Source: an uncultured Ruminococcus sp.
GTDB lineage: Bacteria; Bacillota; Clostridia; Oscillospirales; Ruminococcaceae
Direction of reading: 5' to 3'
Assembly: GCA_902762785.1 (NCBI GenBank)
Contig: CACWPL010000008.1
Location: 18,186-82,185, forward strand
DNA length: 64,000 nucleotides
A program made the position numbers and the translations under genes. The notes beneath the pieces were generated by a model, which was given only the letters and a program-made list of their open reading frames with translations, was not told the origin of the DNA and made no database searches. Each line of letters begins with the position of its first letter. The first letter of the stretch is position 1. Below are positions 50,168 to 58,037 of this stretch, piece by piece.

Positions 50168-51085
50168 TCAATAATACTCCTCCATGAACTGCACGGCGGC
50201 GGCGAACCAGTCGCGCGTGCCGACGTAGGCGGGCGCATCGGCGTTCTCGTCGAGGAGGAAGTCGGCGCTGCCGCAGGCGATGATGGAGCTGTTGTGGCGC
50301 GAATCATCACGGGAGTAGAGCATGGTGTAGAGGCACTCGTCCGTGTAGGTGATGGGGTCGTCCTCCGTGCCGCCGCAGGGCGTGCCGACGGCGCTCTCCG
50401 CGGATTCGAGGAAGGTCTCGTGGTGGATGTTGGTGAAGTTCTCGCGGTAGGCGATGTGGAAGCTGCGGACGTCGTTCATGCACATCTGCTCCACGGGGTA
50501 GTTGTCCACGCGCATCCCCTCGGGCGGCCCGATCTGGTCGACGATGATGGCGTCGCCGACATTGCGGTCGGTGTTCGTCTCGGTCACGCGGTCATAGTCG
50601 AGGATGACGCAGTAGGACTCCATGAGGTAGCCGAGGTACTTGTAGCGCATCTCGGACTCCGACGCCGGCAGGACGATCGCGAAGACGCCGCCGTTATCGA
50701 GATAGGCATCGAGGATGGCCTGGTCGTCGGACGTGATGTCCTCGGTGGGGGCGTTGAGGATGACGGCGGCGGCCTCATCCGGGATGGCGTCGATGGTGCC
50801 GGCCTCCCAATCATAGCCGCGCGCGGCAAAGGCGTCGGCGAGGCGGGTGACGTCCTCCGGGGCATGGCAGCCGTGGCCGGTGATGTAGTAGACGAGGCCG
50901 GGGTCGGCGGGCGTCTCCTCGACGGGCGCCGTCTCGATCGGGAGGTCGGGCGCGGCGGGGGCAGCGGTCGCGTCAGGTGTGCCGGGCGTATCCGGCGTGT
51001 CGCCGATGGACGGCGCACCGCTGCAGCCGGTCAAACAAACAAGGCCGCACAGCAGGGCGGCGGTCAGGCGCTTGGAACGAAGCAT
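50168..51085 (-). CDS. Lipoprotein with a DUF4350/GldG-like domain
   Basis: A 305-residue protein with a lipobox (LTGC), a Thr/Pro/Ala spacer, and an alpha-beta domain containing VYYITGHGCHAPEDVTRLADAFAARGYDW and AIVLPASE. This resembles the GldG-like/DUF4350 type seen beside ABC exporters (a glutamine-amidotransferase-like fold without the catalytic Cys). No ABC transporter lies adjacent. It is probably extracytoplasmic, membrane-anchored, and non-enzymatic. Confidence 0.65.
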   Translation of the reverse strand: MLRSKRLTAALLCGLVCLTGCSGAPSIGDTPDTPGTPDATAAPAAPDLPIETAPVEETPADPGLVYYITGHGCHAPEDVTRLADAFAARGYDWEAGTIDAIPDEAAAVILNAPTEDITSDDQAILDAYLDNGGVFAIVLPASESEMRYKYLGYLMESYCVILDYDRVTETNTDRNVGDAIIVDQIGPPEGMRVDNYPVEQMCMNDVRSFHIAYRENFTNIHHETFLESAESAVGTPCGGTEDDPITYTDECLYTMLYSRDDSRHNSSIIACGSADFLLDENADAPAYVGTRDWFAAAVQFMEEYY

Positions 51086-51124
51086 GGAAGTCTCTCCTTT
51101 TAAATGGATATTTGGTCTGCTACC

Positions 51125-51153
51125 ATTATAGCAAGATTCGCTTGAAAAGTCAA
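51125..51153 (-). promoter_or_regulatory. Promoter of the lipoprotein gene
   Basis: On the reverse strand TTGACT (51148-51153) and TATAAT (51125-51130), spacer 17. Confidence 0.87.
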
Positions 51154-51244
51154 GGCGGCGTGTCGTTATGGCGCATTACCAAATTTTACTATGTACTATC
51201 TTCCGATCGTATCATAATTGCAATGATCTAGGCGGAAAAAGACA

Positions 51245-51273
51245 TTGATTTGCGGAGGCGTATGTGTTATAAT
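51245..51273 (+). promoter_or_regulatory. Promoter of the PL1 gene
   Basis: TTGATT (51245-51250) and TATAAT (51268-51273), spacer 17. In the leader, GATAGTT (51288-51294) and AACTATC (51309-51315) form a possible hairpin or operator. Confidence 0.82.
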
Positions 51274-51357
51274 GATACCAGTTCACAGATAGTTAAAAAA
51301 GATATAGGAACTATCAAGTGCAAAAGGGGTATACGATCTCAAAGGAGGAAGGGTATC

Positions 51358-54249
51358 ATGAAGAAACAGCTCACACGTCTTTGCGCCGGGATGCTCTCGG
51401 CGGCGATGGCGTTCGCGGGGGCGGTCACGCTCTCGCCGGATGACGTCGCGATGAACGCGCAGGCCGCCACGGCCTACCCGATCCAGTATTTCCGCCTCGG
51501 CATGGCGGACACGGATGCGAACGTCAACGCGTCCGGCACGTCCCTCGCGCCCGCCGCTGTCAACGGCACGAACGCGGAGAAGTGGTCGGTCAACTGGATC
51601 AGCAGCGGCGTCTTCGAGATCGTGTCGGCGGACAGCGGCAATGTCCTCACCGCCAGCGGCTCGGGCGTCACGCTCGCCAAGGACACCGATGCCGCCGCCC
51701 AGCGCTGGAAGATCGAGGGCGTCCAGAAGGACTTCGACGGCTACTATCTCTACTACAAGATCACCAGCAACGCCGACAGCTCCAAGTCCCTGACCTTCAC
51801 CGAGGGCGCGGGCTTCTCGCTGGCGACCTACTCCGGCGCGACCTACCAGAAGTACCGCATCGACCTCGACGGATGCGAGGGATGGGCGGCCTGCGCGAAC
51901 ACGTCCTCCGGCATCAAGGCCTGCACCATCGGCGGCCTGCTCGGTGAGGTGGTCTACGTCTCCACGGCGGACGACCTCGTCAAGCAGCTCGACACCACCG
52001 AGCCCAAGACCGTCGTCGTCACCGCGAACATCGACATGCAGACCAAGGCGCACACCCGCATCCGCGACAACAAGACCCTCGTCGGTGCCTATGGGAATCA
52101 TACGGTCTATGACTCGTATTTCCGTACCAATAATGAATACGGCAAGGACGACCCGTCCGACAACATCGTCATCCAGAACCTCAAGCTCATCGCCAAGAAC
52201 GTGCCGAACCGGATCCTCATCAATGTCTGGTCGTCCCGTCAGATCTGGATCGACCACATCTATTTCGAGAGCCAGCTCAGCTACTCCCGCACCGGCGACG
52301 GCCAGGATGAGGTCGGCAAGTTCATCTGGATCAACACCCCCTACCTCAGCTACATGGACGCCAAGGACAACGGCCGCTCCCCGGACTATGTGACCATCTC
52401 CTACTGCCACCTGAAGAAGCGCTACTGGACGGTCGCCTATGGCACGCAGAACGATGAGATCACCCGCGACCGCACCACGCTCCTCTATAACTGGTGGGAT
52501 CAGAACGTCCGCCGCTGTCCGCAGCTCGGCAACGGCTCGGCGCACATTTATAATAACTACTACTCCGCCTTTGGTAAGAGCGGCAACGGCGGCGGCACCT
52601 CCGGCATCATCGGCGGCGACGGCTCGAACATGGTCTCCGAGAACAACTATTTCAACGGCTACACCCTCCAGCAGGCGCTCATGATGGGCGGCGGCTCGGA
52701 TCCCTGCCGTGACAGCAACTCGTATCTCTCGGAGGGACTCGATACCACCCCCGGCAAGGTCAGCTTCTCGCCCAAGACGACCTCGACCTGGTACCCGAAC
52801 AAGTCTAATTACGGCTATTCCCTGCTCGATGCCTATAACACCTCCGGCACCGATACCAAGGCCTTCTGCACCAAGTATGCCGGCGACCAGAGCGCGGCGT
52901 CCGGGATGCAGTACGTCACCAACGCGGCCTTCGCCTCGTGGGTCAAGACGAAGTATGACAGTCCGTTCCTGCGTCATGTGGACTTCGCGTCCATCCAGGC
53001 GGCCAGCTTTGTCGACGGCAGCACCTATCGCCTGAAGAACGTCAATTCCGGCCTCTACATGCAGGTCGAGGGCGCCAAGGCCGAGAACGGCACCAACATC
53101 CAGCAGTGGGGCACCGCGGACGGTGTGACCCATGACATCTGGAAGCTGTGCGATGAGGGCGACGGCTATTACAGCCTGCTCTCCGCGGTCGGCGACGGCG
53201 GCACCTATGCGCTTGACGTGGCCGGGAAGAAGACCGCTGACGGCACGAACGTCGACATCTACCAGTACAACGGCGGCGACAACCAGAAGTTCATGCTGAC
53301 CAAGAACGCCGACGGCTCCTACAAGCTCCGCACCAAGATCACGAAGGGCGCCTCTGCGGTCGAGATCGCGAATGCGGGCACCGGCTCCGGCGACAACGTG
53401 CAGCAGTGGACGGTCAACGGCCACGCCTGCCAGGACTGGATCCTCGAGGCCGTGGCAGACCCCGGATGCAAAATGGACACGGGCGTGCTCTATGAGTTCG
53501 AGAACGCCAATTCCGGCATGGTCATGGACATCGAGGCCGGCACCATGGCGGACGGCACCAATGTCCAGCAGTGGTCGACCGGGCATTTCAATTCCCAGAA
53601 GTGGGTCCTCAAGGCCTTCTCCGGCGGCGGGAACTATTACTACATCCACAGCTATGCCGATGAGGGCTATGTCCTCCGTGCGAACAGCGGCTCGAACGGC
53701 GGGAACATCGCGATCGCGCCGTATTCGACCAAGGACTCCGCGATGCTCTTCAAGTTCTCCAAGACGCCGAGCGGCGCCTATCGCATCCTGACCCGTGCCT
53801 CCAAGGACGCCTGCCTCGTGGAGATCGGCAATGCCGCCGCGAACAGCGGTGCGAACGTGCAGCAGTGGGAGCCGACCGGTCACGCCTGCCAGGAGTGGAA
53901 CGCCATGACCGAGACGACCACCACCACGACGACGACCACCACGACCACGACGACCACTACCACGACCACTACTACCACCGAGGCCACGACCACCGAGGCC
54001 CCGTCCACCACGACGACCGCGACCGTCCCCGTCCCGACGGAGACGACCACCGAGACCGTCCCGACGGTCAAGGGCGACATCGTGAAGGATGACGCGGTGA
54101 CGATCCTCGACATCGTCGCGCTCCAGCGCTATCTGCTGAACGTGCAGAGCTTCGACGTCGAGCAGTACACGGCCGCTGACATGAACGGCGACGGGCGTGT
54201 CGATGTGTTCGACCTCGCGCTCCTCAAGAGAGCCGTCCTCGCGAAGTAA
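51358..54249 (+). CDS. Pectate lyase PL1 with ricin-like modules, Thr linker and dockerin
   Basis: A 963-residue protein. A signal peptide (about 1-37), then an N-terminal ricin-like trefoil (about 38-180). The PL1 parallel beta-helix (about 197-555) has the LVGAYGNHT block, IWIDHIYFESQ, and CPQLGNGSAHIYNNYY. Two more ricin-like modules (about 555-705 and 708-845) carry QxW repeats. A run of about 23 Thr residues (linker about 851-903) leads to a dockerin (about 904-963) of a different class from those of PL9, PL11 and GH44. PL1 cleaves polygalacturonate. ATG 51358 follows AAAGGAGGAA. Confidence 0.93.
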   Translation: MKKQLTRLCAGMLSAAMAFAGAVTLSPDDVAMNAQAATAYPIQYFRLGMADTDANVNASGTSLAPAAVNGTNAEKWSVNWISSGVFEIVSADSGNVLTASGSGVTLAKDTDAAAQRWKIEGVQKDFDGYYLYYKITSNADSSKSLTFTEGAGFSLATYSGATYQKYRIDLDGCEGWAACANTSSGIKACTIGGLLGEVVYVSTADDLVKQLDTTEPKTVVVTANIDMQTKAHTRIRDNKTLVGAYGNHTVYDSYFRTNNEYGKDDPSDNIVIQNLKLIAKNVPNRILINVWSSRQIWIDHIYFESQLSYSRTGDGQDEVGKFIWINTPYLSYMDAKDNGRSPDYVTISYCHLKKRYWTVAYGTQNDEITRDRTTLLYNWWDQNVRRCPQLGNGSAHIYNNYYSAFGKSGNGGGTSGIIGGDGSNMVSENNYFNGYTLQQALMMGGGSDPCRDSNSYLSEGLDTTPGKVSFSPKTTSTWYPNKSNYGYSLLDAYNTSGTDTKAFCTKYAGDQSAASGMQYVTNAAFASWVKTKYDSPFLRHVDFASIQAASFVDGSTYRLKNVNSGLYMQVEGAKAENGTNIQQWGTADGVTHDIWKLCDEGDGYYSLLSAVGDGGTYALDVAGKKTADGTNVDIYQYNGGDNQKFMLTKNADGSYKLRTKITKGASAVEIANAGTGSGDNVQQWTVNGHACQDWILEAVADPGCKMDTGVLYEFENANSGMVMDIEAGTMADGTNVQQWSTGHFNSQKWVLKAFSGGGNYYYIHSYADEGYVLRANSGSNGGNIAIAPYSTKDSAMLFKFSKTPSGAYRILTRASKDACLVEIGNAAANSGANVQQWEPTGHACQEWNAMTETTTTTTTTTTTTTTTTTTTTTTEATTTEAPSTTTTATVPVPTETTTETVPTVKGDIVKDDAVTILDIVALQRYLLNVQSFDVEQYTAADMNGDGRVDVFDLALLKRAVLAK
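53911..53985 (+). repeat. Thr-codon tract (ACN)n in the PL1 linker
   Basis: About 23 consecutive Thr codons alternate ACC, ACG and ACT, a low-complexity stretch prone to length change by slippage. Confidence 0.8.
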
Positions 54250-54256
54250 ATGACAC

Positions 54257-54286
54257 AAGAGCCCCTGCCATCAGGCGGGGGCTCTT
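54257..54286. terminator. Bidirectional terminator between PL1 and the GCS2-like gene
   Basis: AAGAGCCCCTGCC / GGCGGGGGCTCTT with one G-T pair; reverse side ends in TTGTGTC. Confidence 0.8.
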
Positions 54287-54296
54287 GCTATTACGG

Positions 54297-55682
54297 TCAG
54301 TCCAGCGCGGCATAGCGCTCGATCCAGTCCTCGACGGCGTCACCGCGGGCGAGTCCGGCGGCCATCTCGCGGGCGGGATTTGTCAGGCGGGCGGCGCGGT
54401 CATAGAGCGGCGCGAGGTAGCGCTCCTCCCCCATGCCGCGGTCGTGCAGTCCCTCCTCCGCGAGCGCGACCACGCGCGTCAGTAGGTCGGAGACGGCCCG
54501 GCGGTCGACGAAGTACGGCAGCTCGCGGTAGGTGAAGATCTCCCGCAGCTCCGCGGGCGTGAAGCCGTGGCCATAGAGGGCGGTGTCTGCCTCGAGGAGG
54601 GCCGCCAGCTCGTCCGTGCGCTCGGCGAGTCCCGCGTGGAAGGCCGCGTGGCAGAACACCTCGCTGACCGGCTGCTCGCACGCGCTGCGGAACTCGATCG
54701 TCCCCCGGTACGTCAGGTCCTCGAACTTGAACGTCCGCAGGTGGGCGATGTCCTCGATGCCGGGCGTGAAGACGTGCGTCCGCCACGTCTCACCGTCGAA
54801 ATACGTCCCCTCGACGGCCTCGCGCTGCACATAGTCCTCCAGCACGATCGGCTTGAAATGGAGATAAACGCCGTCCTTCTCCACACAGTACATGCTCTGC
54901 GAGCGGACATAGGCGATGTATTCGTCCAGATCGTGCAGATCCATCGCGTACATGTCCAGATTGTGCGGGTCATAGCCCTGCATGCTGTAGCGCCAGAGAT
55001 AGTCCCGCGAGATCAGGAGGTCAGGCAGACGGTCGAAGAGCGAATTCGCGAAGAGCAGCGCCTTGACCGGCTCGAGGCGGCCAAAGGTGTTGATCGTCTC
55101 GATGATGTCGTCCCGCGCCACGTCGAGCTGCACCTGCGAGGCCGCGCAGATCATGGAGAATTCCGGGATGTCGTGCGCGTTCGGCATGCCGTATTCCCGA
55201 TAGGAACGGAGATATTTGGCGAGCATCCGATAGCGGTCGTTCGCGATGGGAGCATAGGTGTTGTAGCGGTGGTACGGGTTGGCGCCCATCCCCGTGAGCA
55301 TCATGCCGCGCCGACGCAGCGCCTTCTGCAAAAACGCGTAATACTGCCGAAAACGCCCATCCAGCACCACGATGGAGCGCTCCTTGCCGAAGGACAGCTC
55401 GAGGGTATTGAAGGAGCAGTCGAAGGAGAGGTCATCGCCCGTCACCGGGTCGGCGAGGGAGTAGATGTCGCCGTTGTCGTCCCTCTTGATGCGCGAAAAT
55501 CCGAAGCGCACGGCGAAGGCCTTGACCACCTCCTGCAGGCCCGGGATGCTGACGGGGCATTTGTGCAGCGAGATCACGGGGAATTCAAACTCCGGCCCCA
55601 CCCAGCGCCCTGCCTCCCGCTCGGTCGGGACGATGTATTTTTGATAGATGGCCTCATCCAGTAATGTCCTTGTCGTTGTCAT
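54297..55682 (-). CDS. Glutamate-cysteine ligase-like protein (GCS2 family)
   Basis: A 461-residue protein with the GCS2 pattern: WVGPEFEFPVI near residue 28, DCSFNTLELSFG, GMGANPYHRYNTY, and TYRGTIEFRSACEQPVSEVFCH. Family members couple the glutamate gamma-carboxyl to an amine with ATP, giving gamma-glutamylcysteine or related compounds. The amine is not known here. A perfect operator covers its start of transcription (55719-55747), so expression is regulated. AAGGAG precedes ATG 55682. No gshB is present in the window. Confidence 0.78.
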   Translation of the reverse strand: MTTTRTLLDEAIYQKYIVPTEREAGRWVGPEFEFPVISLHKCPVSIPGLQEVVKAFAVRFGFSRIKRDDNGDIYSLADPVTGDDLSFDCSFNTLELSFGKERSIVVLDGRFRQYYAFLQKALRRRGMMLTGMGANPYHRYNTYAPIANDRYRMLAKYLRSYREYGMPNAHDIPEFSMICAASQVQLDVARDDIIETINTFGRLEPVKALLFANSLFDRLPDLLISRDYLWRYSMQGYDPHNLDMYAMDLHDLDEYIAYVRSQSMYCVEKDGVYLHFKPIVLEDYVQREAVEGTYFDGETWRTHVFTPGIEDIAHLRTFKFEDLTYRGTIEFRSACEQPVSEVFCHAAFHAGLAERTDELAALLEADTALYGHGFTPAELREIFTYRELPYFVDRRAVSDLLTRVVALAEEGLHDRGMGEERYLAPLYDRAARLTNPAREMAAGLARGDAVEDWIERYAALD

Positions 55683-55718
55683 AGCCTACGCTCCTTTATG
55701 TGTCTGCGCGTCGGGTCC

Positions 55719-55747
55719 ATAAAACATATTATTTAGATATGTTTTAT
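55719..55747. promoter_or_regulatory. Perfect inverted repeat at the transcription start of the GCS2-like gene
   Basis: ATAAAACATAT (55719-55729) and ATATGTTTTAT (55737-55747) are exact reverse complements with a 7-base centre. It lies just downstream of the -10 box, the expected place for a repressor. Confidence 0.75.
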
Positions 55748-55749
55748 AT

Positions 55750-55778
55750 ATTATAGCATATGACAGGCAGTTTGTCAA
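55750..55778 (-). promoter_or_regulatory. Promoter of the GCS2-like gene
   Basis: On the reverse strand TTGACA (55773-55778) and TATAAT (55750-55755), spacer 17, extended TGC. Confidence 0.9.
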
Positions 55779-55809
55779 GGATATTTTTCGTCAGTTGCGA
55801 GAGGGCCGA

Positions 55810-55840
55810 AAAAGCCCCTGCACGGTGAGACGCGCAGGGG
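55810..55840 (-). terminator. Terminator of the VWA/MoxR/SUKH-like operon
   Basis: Read in reverse, CCCCTGC / GCAGGGG is followed by CTTTTTCGG. Confidence 0.8.
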
Positions 55841-55866
55841 GGCGGTCAGTAGATAGATGGTCAGTA

Positions 55867-56466
55867 TCAGCGGCCAAGATCCGGGAAGCAGATCCCCTCG
55901 ATCAGCTCCGAGAGGGAGCCTGCGATCGGACGATCGTCGGCGACGCGGTCCTCCCGCCAGCTCTCCAGATAGATCTCGCCGGTCGCGATCTCATACAGGA
56001 CGGCGTGGGCAGCATAGCCGGTCCATCCGATGCAGATGTACCGCCTGGCCTCGTCGAGGAGGTCCTCATGGTCCTCGTAGAACTCGGCCGTCAGATCATA
56101 CACGCCGTATTTCTGGAACAGGACCGCATCGTCAGTCTCGCCGACATGCTTCAGCACCGAGAAGAGGATCGGGCCCTCGTCGAATTTGTAATAGCCGCCC
56201 TCCTCGTCCTGCTTTTCGCAGTCATAGGCACCGGCGACGTAGGGATGCCAAAACAAGTTGAGATAGTCCCCGATGTCCTCCGGCAGCTCGATACCGAATC
56301 TTTCGCGAAAAGGCGCAAGATCCGTCGTCGTCGTCCGCGGGACGAGGAAGCGCCCCTGCACCTCCGCGGCCAGTGCAGGCACGACGCCCTCATACTGCTT
56401 GGGGCTCAGATGCGCCCCATGGGCGATGGCCTTTTGGGCGTAGGCCAACAGTGCGTCTTTCAGCAT
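55867..56466 (-). CDS. SUKH/SMI1-Syd-like protein
   Basis: A 199-residue soluble protein with LAPFRERFGIELPEDIGDYLNLFWHPYVAGAYDC near the middle, resembling the SMI1/KNR4 (SUKH) fold, which includes Syd-type proteins. Such proteins serve as immunity or scaffold factors. It is the last gene of a three-gene operon, starting 27 bases after the MoxR gene, with GAGGTG before ATG 56466. Assignment is tentative because motif similarity is weak. Confidence 0.5.
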   Translation of the reverse strand: MLKDALLAYAQKAIAHGAHLSPKQYEGVVPALAAEVQGRFLVPRTTTTDLAPFRERFGIELPEDIGDYLNLFWHPYVAGAYDCEKQDEEGGYYKFDEGPILFSVLKHVGETDDAVLFQKYGVYDLTAEFYEDHEDLLDEARRYICIGWTGYAAHAVLYEIATGEIYLESWREDRVADDRPIAGSLSELIEGICFPDLGR

Positions 56467-56493
56467 ACGTCACCTCACGGTCTGGCGCAGCCA

Positions 56494-58011
56494 TCAGAGC
56501 TGGAACTTGGTGATGGTCGTGCGGATCTCGGCCTTGCGGTCCTCGATGAGGAGGCTCTTGTTGTGCTTGAAGAACTCCGGCACCTCGTACTTCGCAAGGA
56601 ACTTGGTCGAGAGCGGACTGCTGACGAGCTCATTGGTCAGGATGGCCAGCTCCTGCCCGCGCTGGAACACGCGCTCGCAGAAGAGGTACATGTTGTTCGT
56701 CCGCTCGGCGGTCTTGGCGGCGGCCTTCTCCTGCTGCTCCATAGCCGTGTTGAAGAGAGCGCGCACGGCATCGAACGCGACCTCGCCGGGCGTGTCGTGC
56801 ATCCGCAGCACACGGACGGCGTTGTCGAAGAAGTCGCAGACGCGGCGGTCGATCAGGCGCTGCTCGTCATCGACACCATGCGCCTTGACGGCCTTCTCGT
56901 ACTCGTCATGGCAGGCCTTCTTGGACTCGTTCAGCATCCGCTCGGCGAGCGTGACGTCCGTGCCGACGCGGTCGCGCGCGGTCTTGAGGTAGCCATAGAC
57001 TGTGTCGAGCACCTTCCAGGAATCCATGACCTGCTTCATGTCGCTCATGACGGCCTCGAGGAGCAGACCGAGGAAGGCATAACGCTCGTCGAACTTGGCG
57101 CTGCGGGCGCGCTCCTCGATGGCGCGGTCGGCCTTGCCCTCGAGGATGTCGGGGATCTGGTAATCGCTGCGGTACTTGTTGTAGAGGTCGTAATACGTCG
57201 CGAAGCTCGCGGCGATCTCGGGATCCTGGATGTACTGCTCGACCAGCGTCTTGGTCACGGCGATGTTGTTGAGCTCGTAGATCTGGATCATCTTGCTCAG
57301 GTCGTCCCAACCGCGGGCGGTGACGAAGCGGATGCCGTCCGGGGTGGATTCGATGTGGTAGAAGCGCTTGGCATAGTTCTTGCTGTTGCCGAGGTAGGTC
57401 AGGACGGCATTATGGATGCCGCTGGCATAGGCGAACTCCTTCCACGCCTCGAAGTCTGCCTCCACGTCCACACGCTTGAGACGGTCCCAGGTGGCGATGT
57501 CGTATTCACGAACAGAACGGTTATACTCCGGCGGGTTGCCGGCCGTGACGATGATCCACCCATCCGGCACCTTATGGCGGCCGAACTCCTTGTACTGGAG
57601 GAATTGCAGCATGATGGGCGTGAGGGTCTCGGAGACGCAGTTGATCTCATCGAGGAAGAGGATGCCGGTGCGGACGCCGGACTCGCGCATCCTGTCATAG
57701 ATCGCGGCGATGATCTCGCTCATGGTGTATTCCGAATAGTCATACGCCTCGCCCTCGAACTCGGTGTGCTTGATGACGGGCAGGCCCAGCACGCTCTGGC
57801 GGGTGTGGTGGGTCATGGAATAGGAGAGCAGGCCGATGTTCAGCTCCGTGGCGATCTGCTTCATGATGGCCGTCTTGCCGATGCCGGGAGGGCCGAAGAG
57901 GAAGATGGGGCGCTGCTTCTCCGGGGGGATGAGGTAGTTGCCGTACTTGTCCTTGGTCAGGTAGGCACGGACGGCGTTCTCGATCTGTTCCTTTGCTTGC
58001 TTGATGTTCAT
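56494..58011 (-). CDS. MoxR-family AAA+ ATPase
   Basis: A 505-residue AAA+ protein with Walker A GPPGIGKTA (about residue 40), Walker B ILFLDEINC, and sensor TAGNPPEYN. The C-terminal 250 residues are helical. MoxR ATPases act with VWA proteins to insert metal ions or remodel complexes. It starts 26 bases after the VWA gene, and the pairing supports a MoxR-VWA chaperone system. The partner protein that is remodelled is unknown. Confidence 0.85.
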   Translation of the reverse strand: MNIKQAKEQIENAVRAYLTKDKYGNYLIPPEKQRPIFLFGPPGIGKTAIMKQIATELNIGLLSYSMTHHTRQSVLGLPVIKHTEFEGEAYDYSEYTMSEIIAAIYDRMRESGVRTGILFLDEINCVSETLTPIMLQFLQYKEFGRHKVPDGWIIVTAGNPPEYNRSVREYDIATWDRLKRVDVEADFEAWKEFAYASGIHNAVLTYLGNSKNYAKRFYHIESTPDGIRFVTARGWDDLSKMIQIYELNNIAVTKTLVEQYIQDPEIAASFATYYDLYNKYRSDYQIPDILEGKADRAIEERARSAKFDERYAFLGLLLEAVMSDMKQVMDSWKVLDTVYGYLKTARDRVGTDVTLAERMLNESKKACHDEYEKAVKAHGVDDEQRLIDRRVCDFFDNAVRVLRMHDTPGEVAFDAVRALFNTAMEQQEKAAAKTAERTNNMYLFCERVFQRGQELAILTNELVSSPLSTKFLAKYEVPEFFKHNKSLLIEDRKAEIRTTITKFQL

Positions 58012-58037
58012 GGGGATGGCTCCTTTCGGTCGTCCTA

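Noticed and set aside
51283-54258. A 991-codon reverse frame opposite PL1
   Set aside because: No signal peptide, domain or ribosome-binding site; the forward gene is certain.
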